A program made the position numbers and the translations under genes. 64,000 bases of DNA from Muricoccus nepalensis. Its GTDB lineage: Bacteria; Pseudomonadota; Alphaproteobacteria; Acetobacterales; Acetobacteraceae. Where the stretch lies: the NCBI RefSeq assembly GCF_006438825.1, contig NZ_RCZP01000004.1:166697-230696 (forward strand). Reading direction: 5' to 3'. The first letter of the stretch is position 1, and each line of letters starts with the position of its first letter. The notes under the pieces were generated by a model. The model was not told the origin of the DNA, did not search any database, and worked only from the letters and a program-made list of their open reading frames with translations. Of this stretch, positions 39,470 to 46,975 are shown piece by piece.

Positions 39470-41716
39470 ATGCCCGGCCCCGCCCCCCTCTCCCGCCGCG
39501 GCCTCGGCCTGGCCGCCGCGGCCGCCGGCCTGGCCATCGGCTTCCGCCTCGACGCCCCGGCGCGCGCCGCCGAGGGCGAGGTCACGCCCATGCTGCTGGC
39601 CAACCCGCGCCTCGACACCTGGGTCCGCCTCGCGCCCGACGGGCGGATCACCGTCCGCACCGGGCGGGTGGAGCTCGGCCAGGGCGTGCTGACGGCCATG
39701 CGCCAGATCGCCGCCGAGGAGCTCGACCTCGACCCCGCGGCGATCGAGGTGCTCTCCGCCGACACCGACGCGGCGCCGAACGAGGGCTTCACCGCGGGCT
39801 CCATGTCCGTCCGCTACGGCGGCGAGGCGCTGGGCGTGGCCTGCGCCGACCTGCGCGCGAGCCTCCTGCGCGTCGCGGCGGAGGCCTGGGGCACGGAGCC
39901 CTCGCGCCTGACCGTCGCGGACGCCACCATCCAGGACGCCGACGGCCGCCGCATGACCTATGGCGAGGCCGCGGGCCGCGTCTCCGTCGCCCGCCCGGTT
40001 GATACCTCGGTGCGGCGGAAGGACCCGGCGCTTGGCCGGCTCGTCGGGACCTCCCTCCCGCGCACCGACCTTCCCGCGAAGGTCTTCGGGCAGCAGGTCT
40101 TCATCCACGACCTCCGCCCGGAGGGGATGCTGTTCGGCGCGGTGGCGCGGCCGCCCGGCTACGCCGCGCGCCTCCTCTCCTTCGACGAGGCGGCAGCCCG
40201 TGCGCTGCCGGGCGTGGTGGCGGTGGTGCGCGACGGCTCCTTCCTCGGCGTGGTCGCGCGGCGGGAGGAGCAGGCGCGCGAGGCCGCCCGGCGCATCGCC
40301 GAGGCCGCGGCCTGGGAGAACGGCGACCCGCTCTTCGGCGGCAAGGGCGTGTTCGACCACATGAAAGGCATCGACGCGGAGGAGAAGGTCCTCCACCGCA
40401 CGGCCGGCGACGCCCAGGGCAGCGTGCGGGCCCACCGGGTGGAGTACCGCCGCGGCTACCAGGCCCATGCCTCGATCGGCGCCTCCTGCGCGCTCGCCCA
40501 GTGGGAGGGCGGGCGGCTGACGGTGTGGTCGCACACGCAGGGCCCCTTCCCGCTGCGCACCGACCTCGCGAAGGCGCTGCGGGTGGAGGAGGCGTCCATC
40601 CGGGTGGTCCACGCCCAGGGCTCGGGCTGCTACGGCCACAACGGGGCGGACGACGTGGCCCTCGACGCCGCGCTGCTCGCGCGTGCGGCCGGCGGGCGGC
40701 CGGTGCGCGTTCACTGGACCCACGAGGAGGAGATGGCCTGGGAGCCCTGGAGCTCCGCCATGATCGTGCGGATGGAGGCCGGGCTCGGCTTCGACGGCAC
40801 GCCGACCTCCTGGACGCACGACGTGCGGAGCTTCTCGCACAACACCCGGCCGGGGCAGCCGGGGGCGCAGGGCTGCAACCTGCGCTCGGCCTGGATGCTG
40901 GAGCGGCCGGTCGGGCCGCCGGTCTCGACCGACGCGCCCCTGCCGGCGGGCGCCGCCGCGCGGAACGCGGTGCCGATCTACGCGGGCATCCCGAACCAGC
41001 GGGTCTCGACGCACTTCCTGAAGGAGGCGCCCATCCGCACCTCCGCGCTGCGGACGCTCGGCGGCTACTTCAACGCGCTCTGCGGCGACCTATTCATCGA
41101 CGAGCTGGCCGCGCTGGCGGGGAAGGATCCCGTCTCCTACCGCCTGGCGAACCTGCGCGACCCGCGGCTGGCCGCCGTGCTGCACCGGGCGGTGGAGCTC
41201 GCGGGCTGGACGCCCGAGGCGGTGCGGCTCTCGCCCGCGCTGGAGCCGGTGATGACCGGCACCGGCATCGGCCTCACCCGCTACAAGAACACGGACTGCT
41301 ACGTCGCGGTCGTCGCCCGGGCGGAGGTGGACACCCGCAGCGGGGCGGTGCGGCCGATCGCCCTCTGGGCCGCGGTCGATGCCGGGCGCGTGGTAAACCC
41401 GGACGGGCTCCGGAACCAGATCGAGGGGGGCATGGTGCAATCCACGAGCTGGACGCTGCTGGAGGAGGGGCGCTGGGACGCCAACCGCATCGTCAGCGAC
41501 AGCTACGCCGACTACCCGATCCTTGCCTTCCCCTCCCTGCCGCGGATCGAGAGCGCGATCATCGACCGGCCGGACCAGGCGCCGCTCGGGGCCGGCGAGG
41601 GCAGCCAGGCGCCGACCGGCGCGGCCCTCGCCAACGCGGTCTTCGCGGCGACCGGGCGGCGGGTGCCGGAGATCCCGCTCACCCCCGGGCGCGTGCGCGC
41701 CGCGCTCCTGGCCTGA
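39470..41716 (+). CDS. Molybdopterin-binding large subunit of a periplasmic hydroxylase/aldehyde dehydrogenase (IorB-like)
   Basis: A 748-residue Mo-cofactor subunit. The N-terminus carries a twin-arginine signal (SRRGLGLAAAAAG), so the enzyme is likely exported folded. Mo-domain blocks include VELGQGVLTAMRQIAAEELD, GFTAGSMSVRYGG, GSGCYGHNGADDVALDAALLA and GEGSQAPTGAALANAV near the end with the likely catalytic Glu in a TGAAL context. It is of the isoquinoline 1-oxidoreductase beta type; substrate (N-heterocycle or aldehyde) cannot be told. The maturation factor and electron acceptor genes are not in the window. Confidence 0.9.
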   Translation: MPGPAPLSRRGLGLAAAAAGLAIGFRLDAPARAAEGEVTPMLLANPRLDTWVRLAPDGRITVRTGRVELGQGVLTAMRQIAAEELDLDPAAIEVLSADTDAAPNEGFTAGSMSVRYGGEALGVACADLRASLLRVAAEAWGTEPSRLTVADATIQDADGRRMTYGEAAGRVSVARPVDTSVRRKDPALGRLVGTSLPRTDLPAKVFGQQVFIHDLRPEGMLFGAVARPPGYAARLLSFDEAAARALPGVVAVVRDGSFLGVVARREEQAREAARRIAEAAAWENGDPLFGGKGVFDHMKGIDAEEKVLHRTAGDAQGSVRAHRVEYRRGYQAHASIGASCALAQWEGGRLTVWSHTQGPFPLRTDLAKALRVEEASIRVVHAQGSGCYGHNGADDVALDAALLARAAGGRPVRVHWTHEEEMAWEPWSSAMIVRMEAGLGFDGTPTSWTHDVRSFSHNTRPGQPGAQGCNLRSAWMLERPVGPPVSTDAPLPAGAAARNAVPIYAGIPNQRVSTHFLKEAPIRTSALRTLGGYFNALCGDLFIDELAALAGKDPVSYRLANLRDPRLAAVLHRAVELAGWTPEAVRLSPALEPVMTGTGIGLTRYKNTDCYVAVVARAEVDTRSGAVRPIALWAAVDAGRVVNPDGLRNQIEGGMVQSTSWTLLEEGRWDANRIVSDSYADYPILAFPSLPRIESAIIDRPDQAPLGAGEGSQAPTGAALANAVFAATGRRVPEIPLTPGRVRAALLA

Positions 41717-41900
41717 GGGGCGGAGGCCCGCCGGGGAGGAGAGCGCGGGGGGTGCCGGCGTGGCGCACCCCGCCCTGGCGACGGCCCGCGATCATTTTTG
41801 CGATAATGATTGAAGATCTGGAAACTATTTGGCATAAGGCAATAAAACCGCCGCCGAGAAGATATTATCGCGATGCCGTTATAAGTCGATAGATTTGACA

Positions 41901-41957
41901 CGCGAGGTAGACCAAGGGCGCGTTTTGCGCAAAGCCCTTGATGCCTCGCGTTTTTTT
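41901..41957 (+). terminator. Long stem-loop terminator after the hydroxylase operon
   Basis: CGCGAGG (41901-41907) pairs with CCTCGCG (41944-41950), and CAAGGGC pairs with GCCCTTG inside it, with seven Ts following. It ends the IorAB-like operon about 190 bp downstream. The 41717-41900 gap before it is AT-rich and shows no gene; it may host further control sites. Confidence 0.72.
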
Positions 41958-41959
41958 CT

Positions 41960-41976
41960 CTGGCACGGTGCGTGCG
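41960..41976 (+). promoter_or_regulatory. Sigma-54 (RpoN) -24/-12 promoter of the PEP-CTERM gene
   Basis: CTGGCACG-GTGC-GTGCG lies three bases after the terminator T-run. It matches the sigma-54 consensus (TGGCACG-N4-TTGC) in all but one core base: the GG (41962-41963) and GC (41974-41975) are 12 apart. The PEP-CTERM gene starts 64 bp downstream. PEP-CTERM proteins are known to be controlled by RpoN with PrsK/PrsR in some bacteria, which supports it; the regulator is not in this window. Confidence 0.7.
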
Positions 41977-42039
41977 ATACAGTGCCTGCGATCAACCAGG
42001 AACGGTAATTCCGCCGCTCCGATCGTAAGGAAGCAGCGC

Positions 42040-42870
42040 ATGCGCAATATCTCTGCGACGGCGAAGGCCCTCACGAGGGCGACTCTGGCGGGTACCGCTG
42101 TTGCTCTCACGCTGACCCTCGGTAGCGTGGCCGTGCAGGCGGCGACCGCGGTGACCTTCAACCCCGGCGCCTTCGCCCCCGGCGCGTCGCAGTTCACCGC
42201 CGACGTCCTCAACCTGAAGGACTACTCGCGCGTCGATCTCGGCACGACCAGCGGCAGCTCGACGGCCTTCACCGAGACCGGCTACCTGCTGGTGAACAAC
42301 GCCTCGCTCGGCAGCAACACCTTCAACCCGACGGGCAACCGCGACGCCTACACCCTGTACTTCCAGTACACCGGCACGGGCACCCAGAACGCGACGAACT
42401 TCAACACGAGCTCGCAGGGCTCTTTCAACACCCTGACCTACTCGCTGATCGGCGCGACCGGGGCCTCGGCCTTTACCTTCAACGGCAGCCAGCAGCCGAC
42501 CGTCACCAACGCGGGGACGACGACCACCCTCGCGACCGGCAGCCTGATCAACGGCACGACCAGCTTCTCGGCCAACCCGACGGGCGCCGGCGCCAACATC
42601 AGCGCCTCCTACGTCGAGCAGCTCGCGAACTTCATCCTCTCGCCGACCAACTCGACCCTTCGCCTGTTCGGCGCCTTCAACAACAACGAGCAGATCGTGA
42701 CGGTCGTCAACGGCGGCCGGAGCTTCCTGATCAACGGCGGCGGCGGCGATATCTCCTTCACCGCCACGGGCAACCCGACGCCGGTTCCCGAGCCCGCCTC
42801 CATGATGATCTTCGGCACGGCCCTCGCCGGCCTCGGCGCCCTGACGCGCCGCCGCCGCAAGACCGCCTGA
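42040..42870 (+). CDS. PEP-CTERM sorting-domain surface protein
   Basis: A 276-residue secreted protein. The N-terminus has a signal peptide (Ala/Leu/Val-rich, cleavage likely near SVAVQAA). The middle is Asn/Thr/Ser/Gly-rich and beta-prone. The C-terminus is a textbook PEP-CTERM signal: VPEPASM, a hydrophobic span (MIFGTALAGLGAL) and a basic TRRRRKTA tail, which exosortase recognises and cuts. Its role is outer-surface or matrix-associated; no enzyme motif is seen. AAGGAAGC ribosome site precedes the ATG at 42040; longer upstream starts are unlikely. Confidence 0.88.
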   Translation: MRNISATAKALTRATLAGTAVALTLTLGSVAVQAATAVTFNPGAFAPGASQFTADVLNLKDYSRVDLGTTSGSSTAFTETGYLLVNNASLGSNTFNPTGNRDAYTLYFQYTGTGTQNATNFNTSSQGSFNTLTYSLIGATGASAFTFNGSQQPTVTNAGTTTTLATGSLINGTTSFSANPTGAGANISASYVEQLANFILSPTNSTLRLFGAFNNNEQIVTVVNGGRSFLINGGGGDISFTATGNPTPVPEPASMMIFGTALAGLGALTRRRRKTA

Positions 42871-42906
42871 AGGTCTAACCTCTCCTTTTCGGCCCTTCTT
42901 CGGCCG

Positions 42907-42938
42907 GGGCGGTGCCAGCGTGGCACCGCCCTTTTTTT
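42907..42938 (+). terminator. Strong intrinsic terminator after the PEP-CTERM gene
   Basis: GGGCGGTGCCA (42907-42917) pairs with TGGCACCGCCC (42921-42931) over an 11-base perfect stem, followed directly by seven Ts. It isolates the PEP-CTERM gene as its own transcription unit. The stretch 42939-43187 holds another small hairpin (CCGGAT/ATCCGG near 43000) and the repeat at 43111 but no gene. Confidence 0.85.
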
Positions 42939-43110
42939 GTGCCCGCGTTTTCCCAAGCCAGCAAACATGGTGTGAAAACGGAATAATAATTAGGGCCGGA
43001 TAGCTGACAATCCGGCGTCGCTGGCGGATGTCGGAACCGCAACTTTAGGAATATGTTGATCAGGCTTTAGTCCCGGCCGTTCCTCTCCCGGATAAATAAG
43101 CCTTGGGCAC

Positions 43111-43128
43111 CCTGATCGGCGCATCAGG
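43111..43128 (+). promoter_or_regulatory. Inverted repeat upstream of acyltransferase gene
   Basis: CCTGAT-CGGCGC-ATCAGG is a perfect 6-6-6 inverted repeat 59 bp before the acyltransferase start; a copy of its half-site (GATCAGG) appears at about 43063. Size and position suit an operator for a dimeric regulator. Which regulator is unknown. Confidence 0.4.
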
Positions 43129-43187
43129 CCTTGCAACTTGTGCGGAATCTCGTCACCACACGGTTACGTGAACAGAAAAGGCGAGCG

Positions 43188-43865
43188 ATGACGTCATCAG
43201 TCAGCGGCCTCCTAGACGCCGCGAAGGATTTCGAGGTCACCATCGCGGATACGCCCGAGCGGCTCCGCGCAGCCTACCGCCTCCGCCACCAGGTCTACTG
43301 CATGGAGCGCGGCTACGAGCCCGGGGACGGCACCCTGGAGACCGATCGCTTCGACCGGCGCGCCGGTCACGCCCTGCTGACCCAGCGCAGCACCGGCCGC
43401 CTGGTGGGCACCGTGCGGATCGTGGCGCCCTCCGGCCGGCCGCACGACCTCGACCTGCCCATGCAGAAGCTGTGCGGCGACGTGGCCATGCGCGCCCTTC
43501 CCACCCGCGCCACCGGCGAGATCAGCCGCTTCGCCATCTCCAAGGCCCTTCGCGACGCCTCGGCGGACGGCATCCCGCTCCGCCTCGGCCTCATGCGCGG
43601 CGTGGTCCAGCTCAGCGCCAACATGGGCGTGCGCCACTGGTGCGCCGTGATGGAGCACACGCTGCTCCGCCTTCTCCGCGGCAGCGGCATCCACTTCCAG
43701 CCCCTCGGCCCGGCCATCGAGTTCCGCGGCCTGCGCCAGCCCTGCTGGGGCCCCGTGGACCAGGTCCTGGGCCGCATGCGCGACGAGCGCCCGGGCGTGT
43801 GGGACTACGTGACCGACGGCGGCTCCCTCTGGCCCGACCGCCGCCTCCAGGCCGTGGCGGCCTGA
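43188..43865 (+). CDS. PEP-CTERM/exosortase-associated acyltransferase (N-acyl-amino-acid-synthase-like)
   Basis: A 225-residue member of the acyltransferase family named for its association with PEP-CTERM/exosortase systems, distantly related to LuxI and FeeM-type N-acyl amino acid synthases. Visible: YRLRHQVYCMERGYEPGD, ETDRFDRRAGHALLTQRSTGRLVGTVRIV, ATGEISRFAISKALRD (with the likely catalytic acidic patch), HWCAVMEHTLLRLLRGSGIHFQPLGPAIEFRGLRQPCW, and the C-terminal RPGVWDYVTDGGSLWP. It should join a fatty acyl group to an amino acid or similar amine. The ATG has an AAAAGGCGAG site upstream. Convergent with the E1-nitroreductase gene. Confidence 0.88.
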   Translation: MTSSVSGLLDAAKDFEVTIADTPERLRAAYRLRHQVYCMERGYEPGDGTLETDRFDRRAGHALLTQRSTGRLVGTVRIVAPSGRPHDLDLPMQKLCGDVAMRALPTRATGEISRFAISKALRDASADGIPLRLGLMRGVVQLSANMGVRHWCAVMEHTLLRLLRGSGIHFQPLGPAIEFRGLRQPCWGPVDQVLGRMRDERPGVWDYVTDGGSLWPDRRLQAVAA

Positions 43866-43932
43866 CGGGGCGCCCGACACCCCTCCGACGGCACGCCCCG
43901 CCGGGCGTCCGCTCAACCATCCCTGACTGAGA

Positions 43933-43957
43933 CCCCCGTCCGGGTTCGCCCCGGGGG
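43933..43957. terminator. GC-rich hairpin between convergent genes
   Basis: CCCCCG (43933-43938) pairs with CGGGGG (43952-43957), and GGG pairs with CCC around a TTCG-like loop. It lies between the acyltransferase and the convergent E1-fusion stop codons and may slow or end both transcripts. No T-run follows, so termination is uncertain. Confidence 0.35.
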
Positions 43958-43960
43958 CTC

Positions 43961-45904
43961 CTACCCGCCCCTCAGCTCCGCCAGGGGGCGCCGCACCGAG
44001 CGCTGACGCGGCGGTGCGTCCCGCGGCTCCCCGATCCGGGCAAGGAAGACCAGGCGGTCCGTCTCGGGCCCGGCCAGCGCGCGCAGTTCCTCGGCGCAGC
44101 GCTCGGCGTCGCGCGCCAGGGCCGCGTTCGGAAGGCTCGTTCCCGCGGCCTGGGCGCAAAGCAGCACGGCAATGCCCGGCTGCATCGCCAGGCCCAGCCG
44201 GGTGGCCGTCAGCCAGAAGCGCAGCAGGCTGGCCCCGGCGACGAGCAACCCCTCCCTGTCCCGCGGCGCGTCCTTGGGAAGCGCGACGCTGAGGAAGGCC
44301 GCGCTGCCGAAGGCCGTGGCCCAGTCGAGCTGCAGGGCCGCGCTGTGGGCGCCGCCGAGGCGGTTCACCGCCACCATCCGCCGCCAGTCGCGGATCGCCC
44401 AGCGCATGACGGGCAGGGTCGGCCGCCAGAGCCCGGTCGCGCCGGCGGGGATGCCGGTCTGGCTGTCGCCGGGCGCCCAGTCGATGGCGCTGCGGTGGAC
44501 GGCGTGGGCGCCGGGCAGGCGCAGCCGGAAGCGGGTGGCGCGGGCGCCGAGCCGGGCGAAGGCCATGCGGCCGTTGTCGTCCTCGTGCCAGCGGAGCCGC
44601 AGGCCGGGGCCGATCGCCGCCTCCAGCGCCGTCCGCTCGCGCGGGAGCAGCCCGCGGCGGCGGTAGGGGCGCCGGTCGACGGAGCGCAGCGGGAGAAGCG
44701 CGTAGAGCGGGTCCGGCTCCTGCTTGGGCGCCGGGACGAAGCGGAGCTCGGCGACCAGCCGGTCGGATCCCTCGTCGATGCGGCACTCCATGGCCCGGCC
44801 GTGCATCGTGGCCGCGATCCGCAATGCCTCGAGCATCATGCCGGCCGAGAGGACCGAGGGCTCGCCGCCCCGGTACTCGTAGGGGTTCGCGGGGTCGTGG
44901 GGGTCGAAGCGGACCCGCACCTGATCCTCGCCGAGCACCTCGAAGCGCCAGGGCTGGACGTTGTCGCCGCTCGGCGCCCAGCGGGCGGCCTCCAGGATGG
45001 CCTCCAGCGGGGTCGCGGGCGGCTCCGGCGGGCGCGGGGCGCGGAGCATGGCCGCGAACTGCCGCCGGGCGATGGCGAGCTTCAGGCGCTGCACCGGCTC
45101 CGCGTTCCCGCGCCGCAGCCGCGTCTGCACGAAGCGCTGGAGGTAGGCGTCGTAATGGTGGTGGACCGGCGCCGCCTCCACGCCGCCCCGCATGAGGAGG
45201 ATGCGCGTGGCCATCGCCGCCACCGCGCCGGCGCAGAGAAGGCAGGCCGCTCCCGTGGAGGGGCCGCGGTGGTTCGCGAGGTCGATGCGGGAGGGGTCGA
45301 CGAGATAGGCCCGGTGCAGGCCGCGCGGCGCGACGCCGAGGAGGAAGCGGAGGTACTGCTCGTCCTCCGTCTGCCCCTCGAGGCGGAAGTAGCTCTCGAA
45401 GCTCATGCCGGTCGGCATGAAGGCGAGCAGCCCGACGCCCATGCCGATGGGGGCGGCCGTGACAGCGGGAATGCCGAGCTCCCGGCAGCGGGCGAAGGCC
45501 AGGCGCCGGATATCCATGGCGAAGAAGTCGATCCCGTCCACGAAGAGGTCGGCGCCGTCGAGGAAGTCGTCGAGGTTCTCGGGCGTGATGCCGTTCGGGA
45601 AGACGCGGAGCCGGATCTCAGGGTTCACCTCGCGCGCCATGCCCGCCAGCGTCTCGGCCTTGGGGCGGCCGAGGGTGCTGGTGAAGGCGCCGGCCTGCCG
45701 GTTCATGTTCGGCAGGTCGAAGCTGTCGAGGTCGGCGATGGTGAAGGCGCCGATGCCGAGCCGCGCGAGCGCCATCAGGTGTCCGCCGCCCACGCCCCCC
45801 ATGCCCGCGATCGCCACCCGGCGCCCGCGCAACGACTCCTGCTCCTCCGCCCGCACCCAGCCAAGGTTGCGCGAGAAGGCGGCCTGGTAGTCGAAGGGCT
45901 TCAT
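43961..45904 (-). CDS. E1-like (ThiF) adenylyltransferase fused to a nitroreductase (Rv1355c-like)
   Basis: A 647-residue two-domain protein. Residues 29-250 are an E1/ThiF fold: AIAGMGGVGGGHL (ATP loop), ADLDSFDLPNMNRQ, GRPKAETLAG (catalytic Lys) and a CLLC pair. From about residue 300, LEAARWAPSGDNVQPWRF starts a flavin nitroreductase module that runs to the end. Such fusions are known as Rv1355c-family proteins but have no proved reaction; adenylation of a carboxylate and a flavin-dependent redox step on the same intermediate fit. It follows a small gene whose stop shares a base with its ATG (TGATG), with a LexA box upstream. Confidence 0.87.
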   Translation of the reverse strand: MKPFDYQAAFSRNLGWVRAEEQESLRGRRVAIAGMGGVGGGHLMALARLGIGAFTIADLDSFDLPNMNRQAGAFTSTLGRPKAETLAGMAREVNPEIRLRVFPNGITPENLDDFLDGADLFVDGIDFFAMDIRRLAFARCRELGIPAVTAAPIGMGVGLLAFMPTGMSFESYFRLEGQTEDEQYLRFLLGVAPRGLHRAYLVDPSRIDLANHRGPSTGAACLLCAGAVAAMATRILLMRGGVEAAPVHHHYDAYLQRFVQTRLRRGNAEPVQRLKLAIARRQFAAMLRAPRPPEPPATPLEAILEAARWAPSGDNVQPWRFEVLGEDQVRVRFDPHDPANPYEYRGGEPSVLSAGMMLEALRIAATMHGRAMECRIDEGSDRLVAELRFVPAPKQEPDPLYALLPLRSVDRRPYRRRGLLPRERTALEAAIGPGLRLRWHEDDNGRMAFARLGARATRFRLRLPGAHAVHRSAIDWAPGDSQTGIPAGATGLWRPTLPVMRWAIRDWRRMVAVNRLGGAHSAALQLDWATAFGSAAFLSVALPKDAPRDREGLLVAGASLLRFWLTATRLGLAMQPGIAVLLCAQAAGTSLPNAALARDAERCAEELRALAGPETDRLVFLARIGEPRDAPPRQRSVRRPLAELRGG

Positions 45905-46257
45905 CAGCGGCTGGCGGACCGGGTCATGGCCAGAGGGTCGGCGGAGGGGGTCGGGGAGGGCTGCATGGCCTCATCATAGGCCTCAAGCTGCGCGTCGGTC
46001 AGGTCGTCGACCTGAAGAAGCCGCCATCCGCCGCGCTCGTCGCGGCGGACGAGGCGCCCGCCCTCCTCCCCGCGCAGCGAGACCCGCCAGATCCCGTCCC
46101 CCGCCAGGGGCTGGCGGTTGCGCAGGGCACCGATCAGGCCCTGCATCCCGTGGCCGGCCGCACGGTCCCCAGGGACCGGCTCGTCGGCCGTGTGGCCCGT
46201 TGCCTCGAAGCGCCCCTCCGGCAGGGGTCGGTCGAGGTCGGAGGCTGCCGCCGTCAA
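45904..46257 (-). CDS. Small hypothetical protein coupled to the E1-nitroreductase fusion
   Basis: About 117 residues; no family recognised. The N-terminus is polar (SDLDRPLPEGRFEATGHTADEPVPGDRAAGHG), the middle holds GIWRVSLRGEEGGRLVRRDERGGWRLLQVDDLTDAQLEAYDEAM in about residues 65-100, and the C-terminus is Ser/Pro-rich. It could be a partner, substrate or regulatory protein of the E1 module. A TTG start was chosen because AAGGGA lies before it and the LexA box is 39 bp upstream; the longer ATG frame runs through that box. The TGATG junction supports it as real. Confidence 0.5.
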   Translation of the reverse strand: MTAAASDLDRPLPEGRFEATGHTADEPVPGDRAAGHGMQGLIGALRNRQPLAGDGIWRVSLRGEEGGRLVRRDERGGWRLLQVDDLTDAQLEAYDEAMQPSPTPSADPLAMTRSASR

Positions 46258-46295
46258 AGGCTTGTCCCTTGCTGCGAGGGTTTGTGGTGAATTTC

Positions 46296-46310
46296 GTTCG
46301 TAAAACGTTC
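46296..46310 (-). promoter_or_regulatory. LexA SOS box upstream of the E1-nitroreductase operon
   Basis: GTTCGTAAAACGTTC is an exact GTTC-N7-GTTC match to the alphaproteobacterial LexA operator, oriented as in the imuB box at 29554. It is 39 bp before the small gene and is the second box found in the window. SOS control of this operon is predicted, not known. Confidence 0.7.
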
Positions 46311-46530
46311 TTCGCGGCCCGCGGTTGCGAGGCCGGCGGACGACGGGAAAAACCCCCGCGTCGTCGGCACCGCGTCGCCACGGGAGCGCGCGGATCATCA
46401 TAGCTCGCCCGGCAAGGGGGAGAGAGGGGCTTCGGCCCTGTTCCAGGGGGCGCCGCGTCGATTTGCCGGCGCGCCGGCAAGGGCGCCACAGGCCCAGGCT
46501 CATGTCCCGTGCCCGGCCGGCGGCCCGCGG

Positions 46531-46749
46531 TTACCCCTTCGGGCGGTGGGGCGGCACGAAGGAGAGGCGCGCCGGCAAGGGGAAGGGAAAAGCGAAGGAC
46601 CCGCCCCGAGGCTCCTCCCCCTCTGCCGCCGCGGCGCGGCCGCGAAAGGGCAGGACCGCGTCGTCGCGCGCGGCGGCGCCGGGCTTGTCCGGGTGGCGGG
46701 TCAGCACGCGCGCGGGGAAGTAGTCCAGGCCAGGAATGGGATGGCGCAT
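46531..46749 (-). CDS. Possible small hypothetical protein (72 residues), weak
   Basis: A 72-residue frame starting HPIPGLDYFPARVLTRHPDKPGAAARDD, then Ala/Arg-rich and a Pro-rich C-terminus (FAFPFPLPARLSFVPPHRPKG). AGGCAGG precedes the ATG. GC-rich background gives many such frames, so it is only a possibility. The wider 46311-46975 interval otherwise shows no gene, only Arg-rich six-frame noise. Confidence 0.28.
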   Translation of the reverse strand: MRHPIPGLDYFPARVLTRHPDKPGAAARDDAVLPFRGRAAAAEGEEPRGGSFAFPFPLPARLSFVPPHRPKG

Positions 46750-46975
46750 GGCCGCCTGCCTTTGGTCCGTCAGCCCGCCACTCTCCGCCCGCCCGCCGGG
46801 CGGCGCCTTAACAGAGATCAAGTAATAACGTTCCCGGCGCGCGGCCGCGGAACCCGCCCGCTCCCCCTTCCCCCACCCCCGGCGGCGCGGCAGAAAGGCG
46901 GCCCCGCCGTTCCGCTCCTCCCACCCCATCCACGGGGACCGCCGGGGGGGATGCCCGCCAGGATCACCGCCCCGC

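Noticed and set aside
46325..46723. A 132-codon plus-strand frame
   Set aside because: Arg/Ala/Gly low-complexity in a GC-rich region, without a ribosome site or domain.
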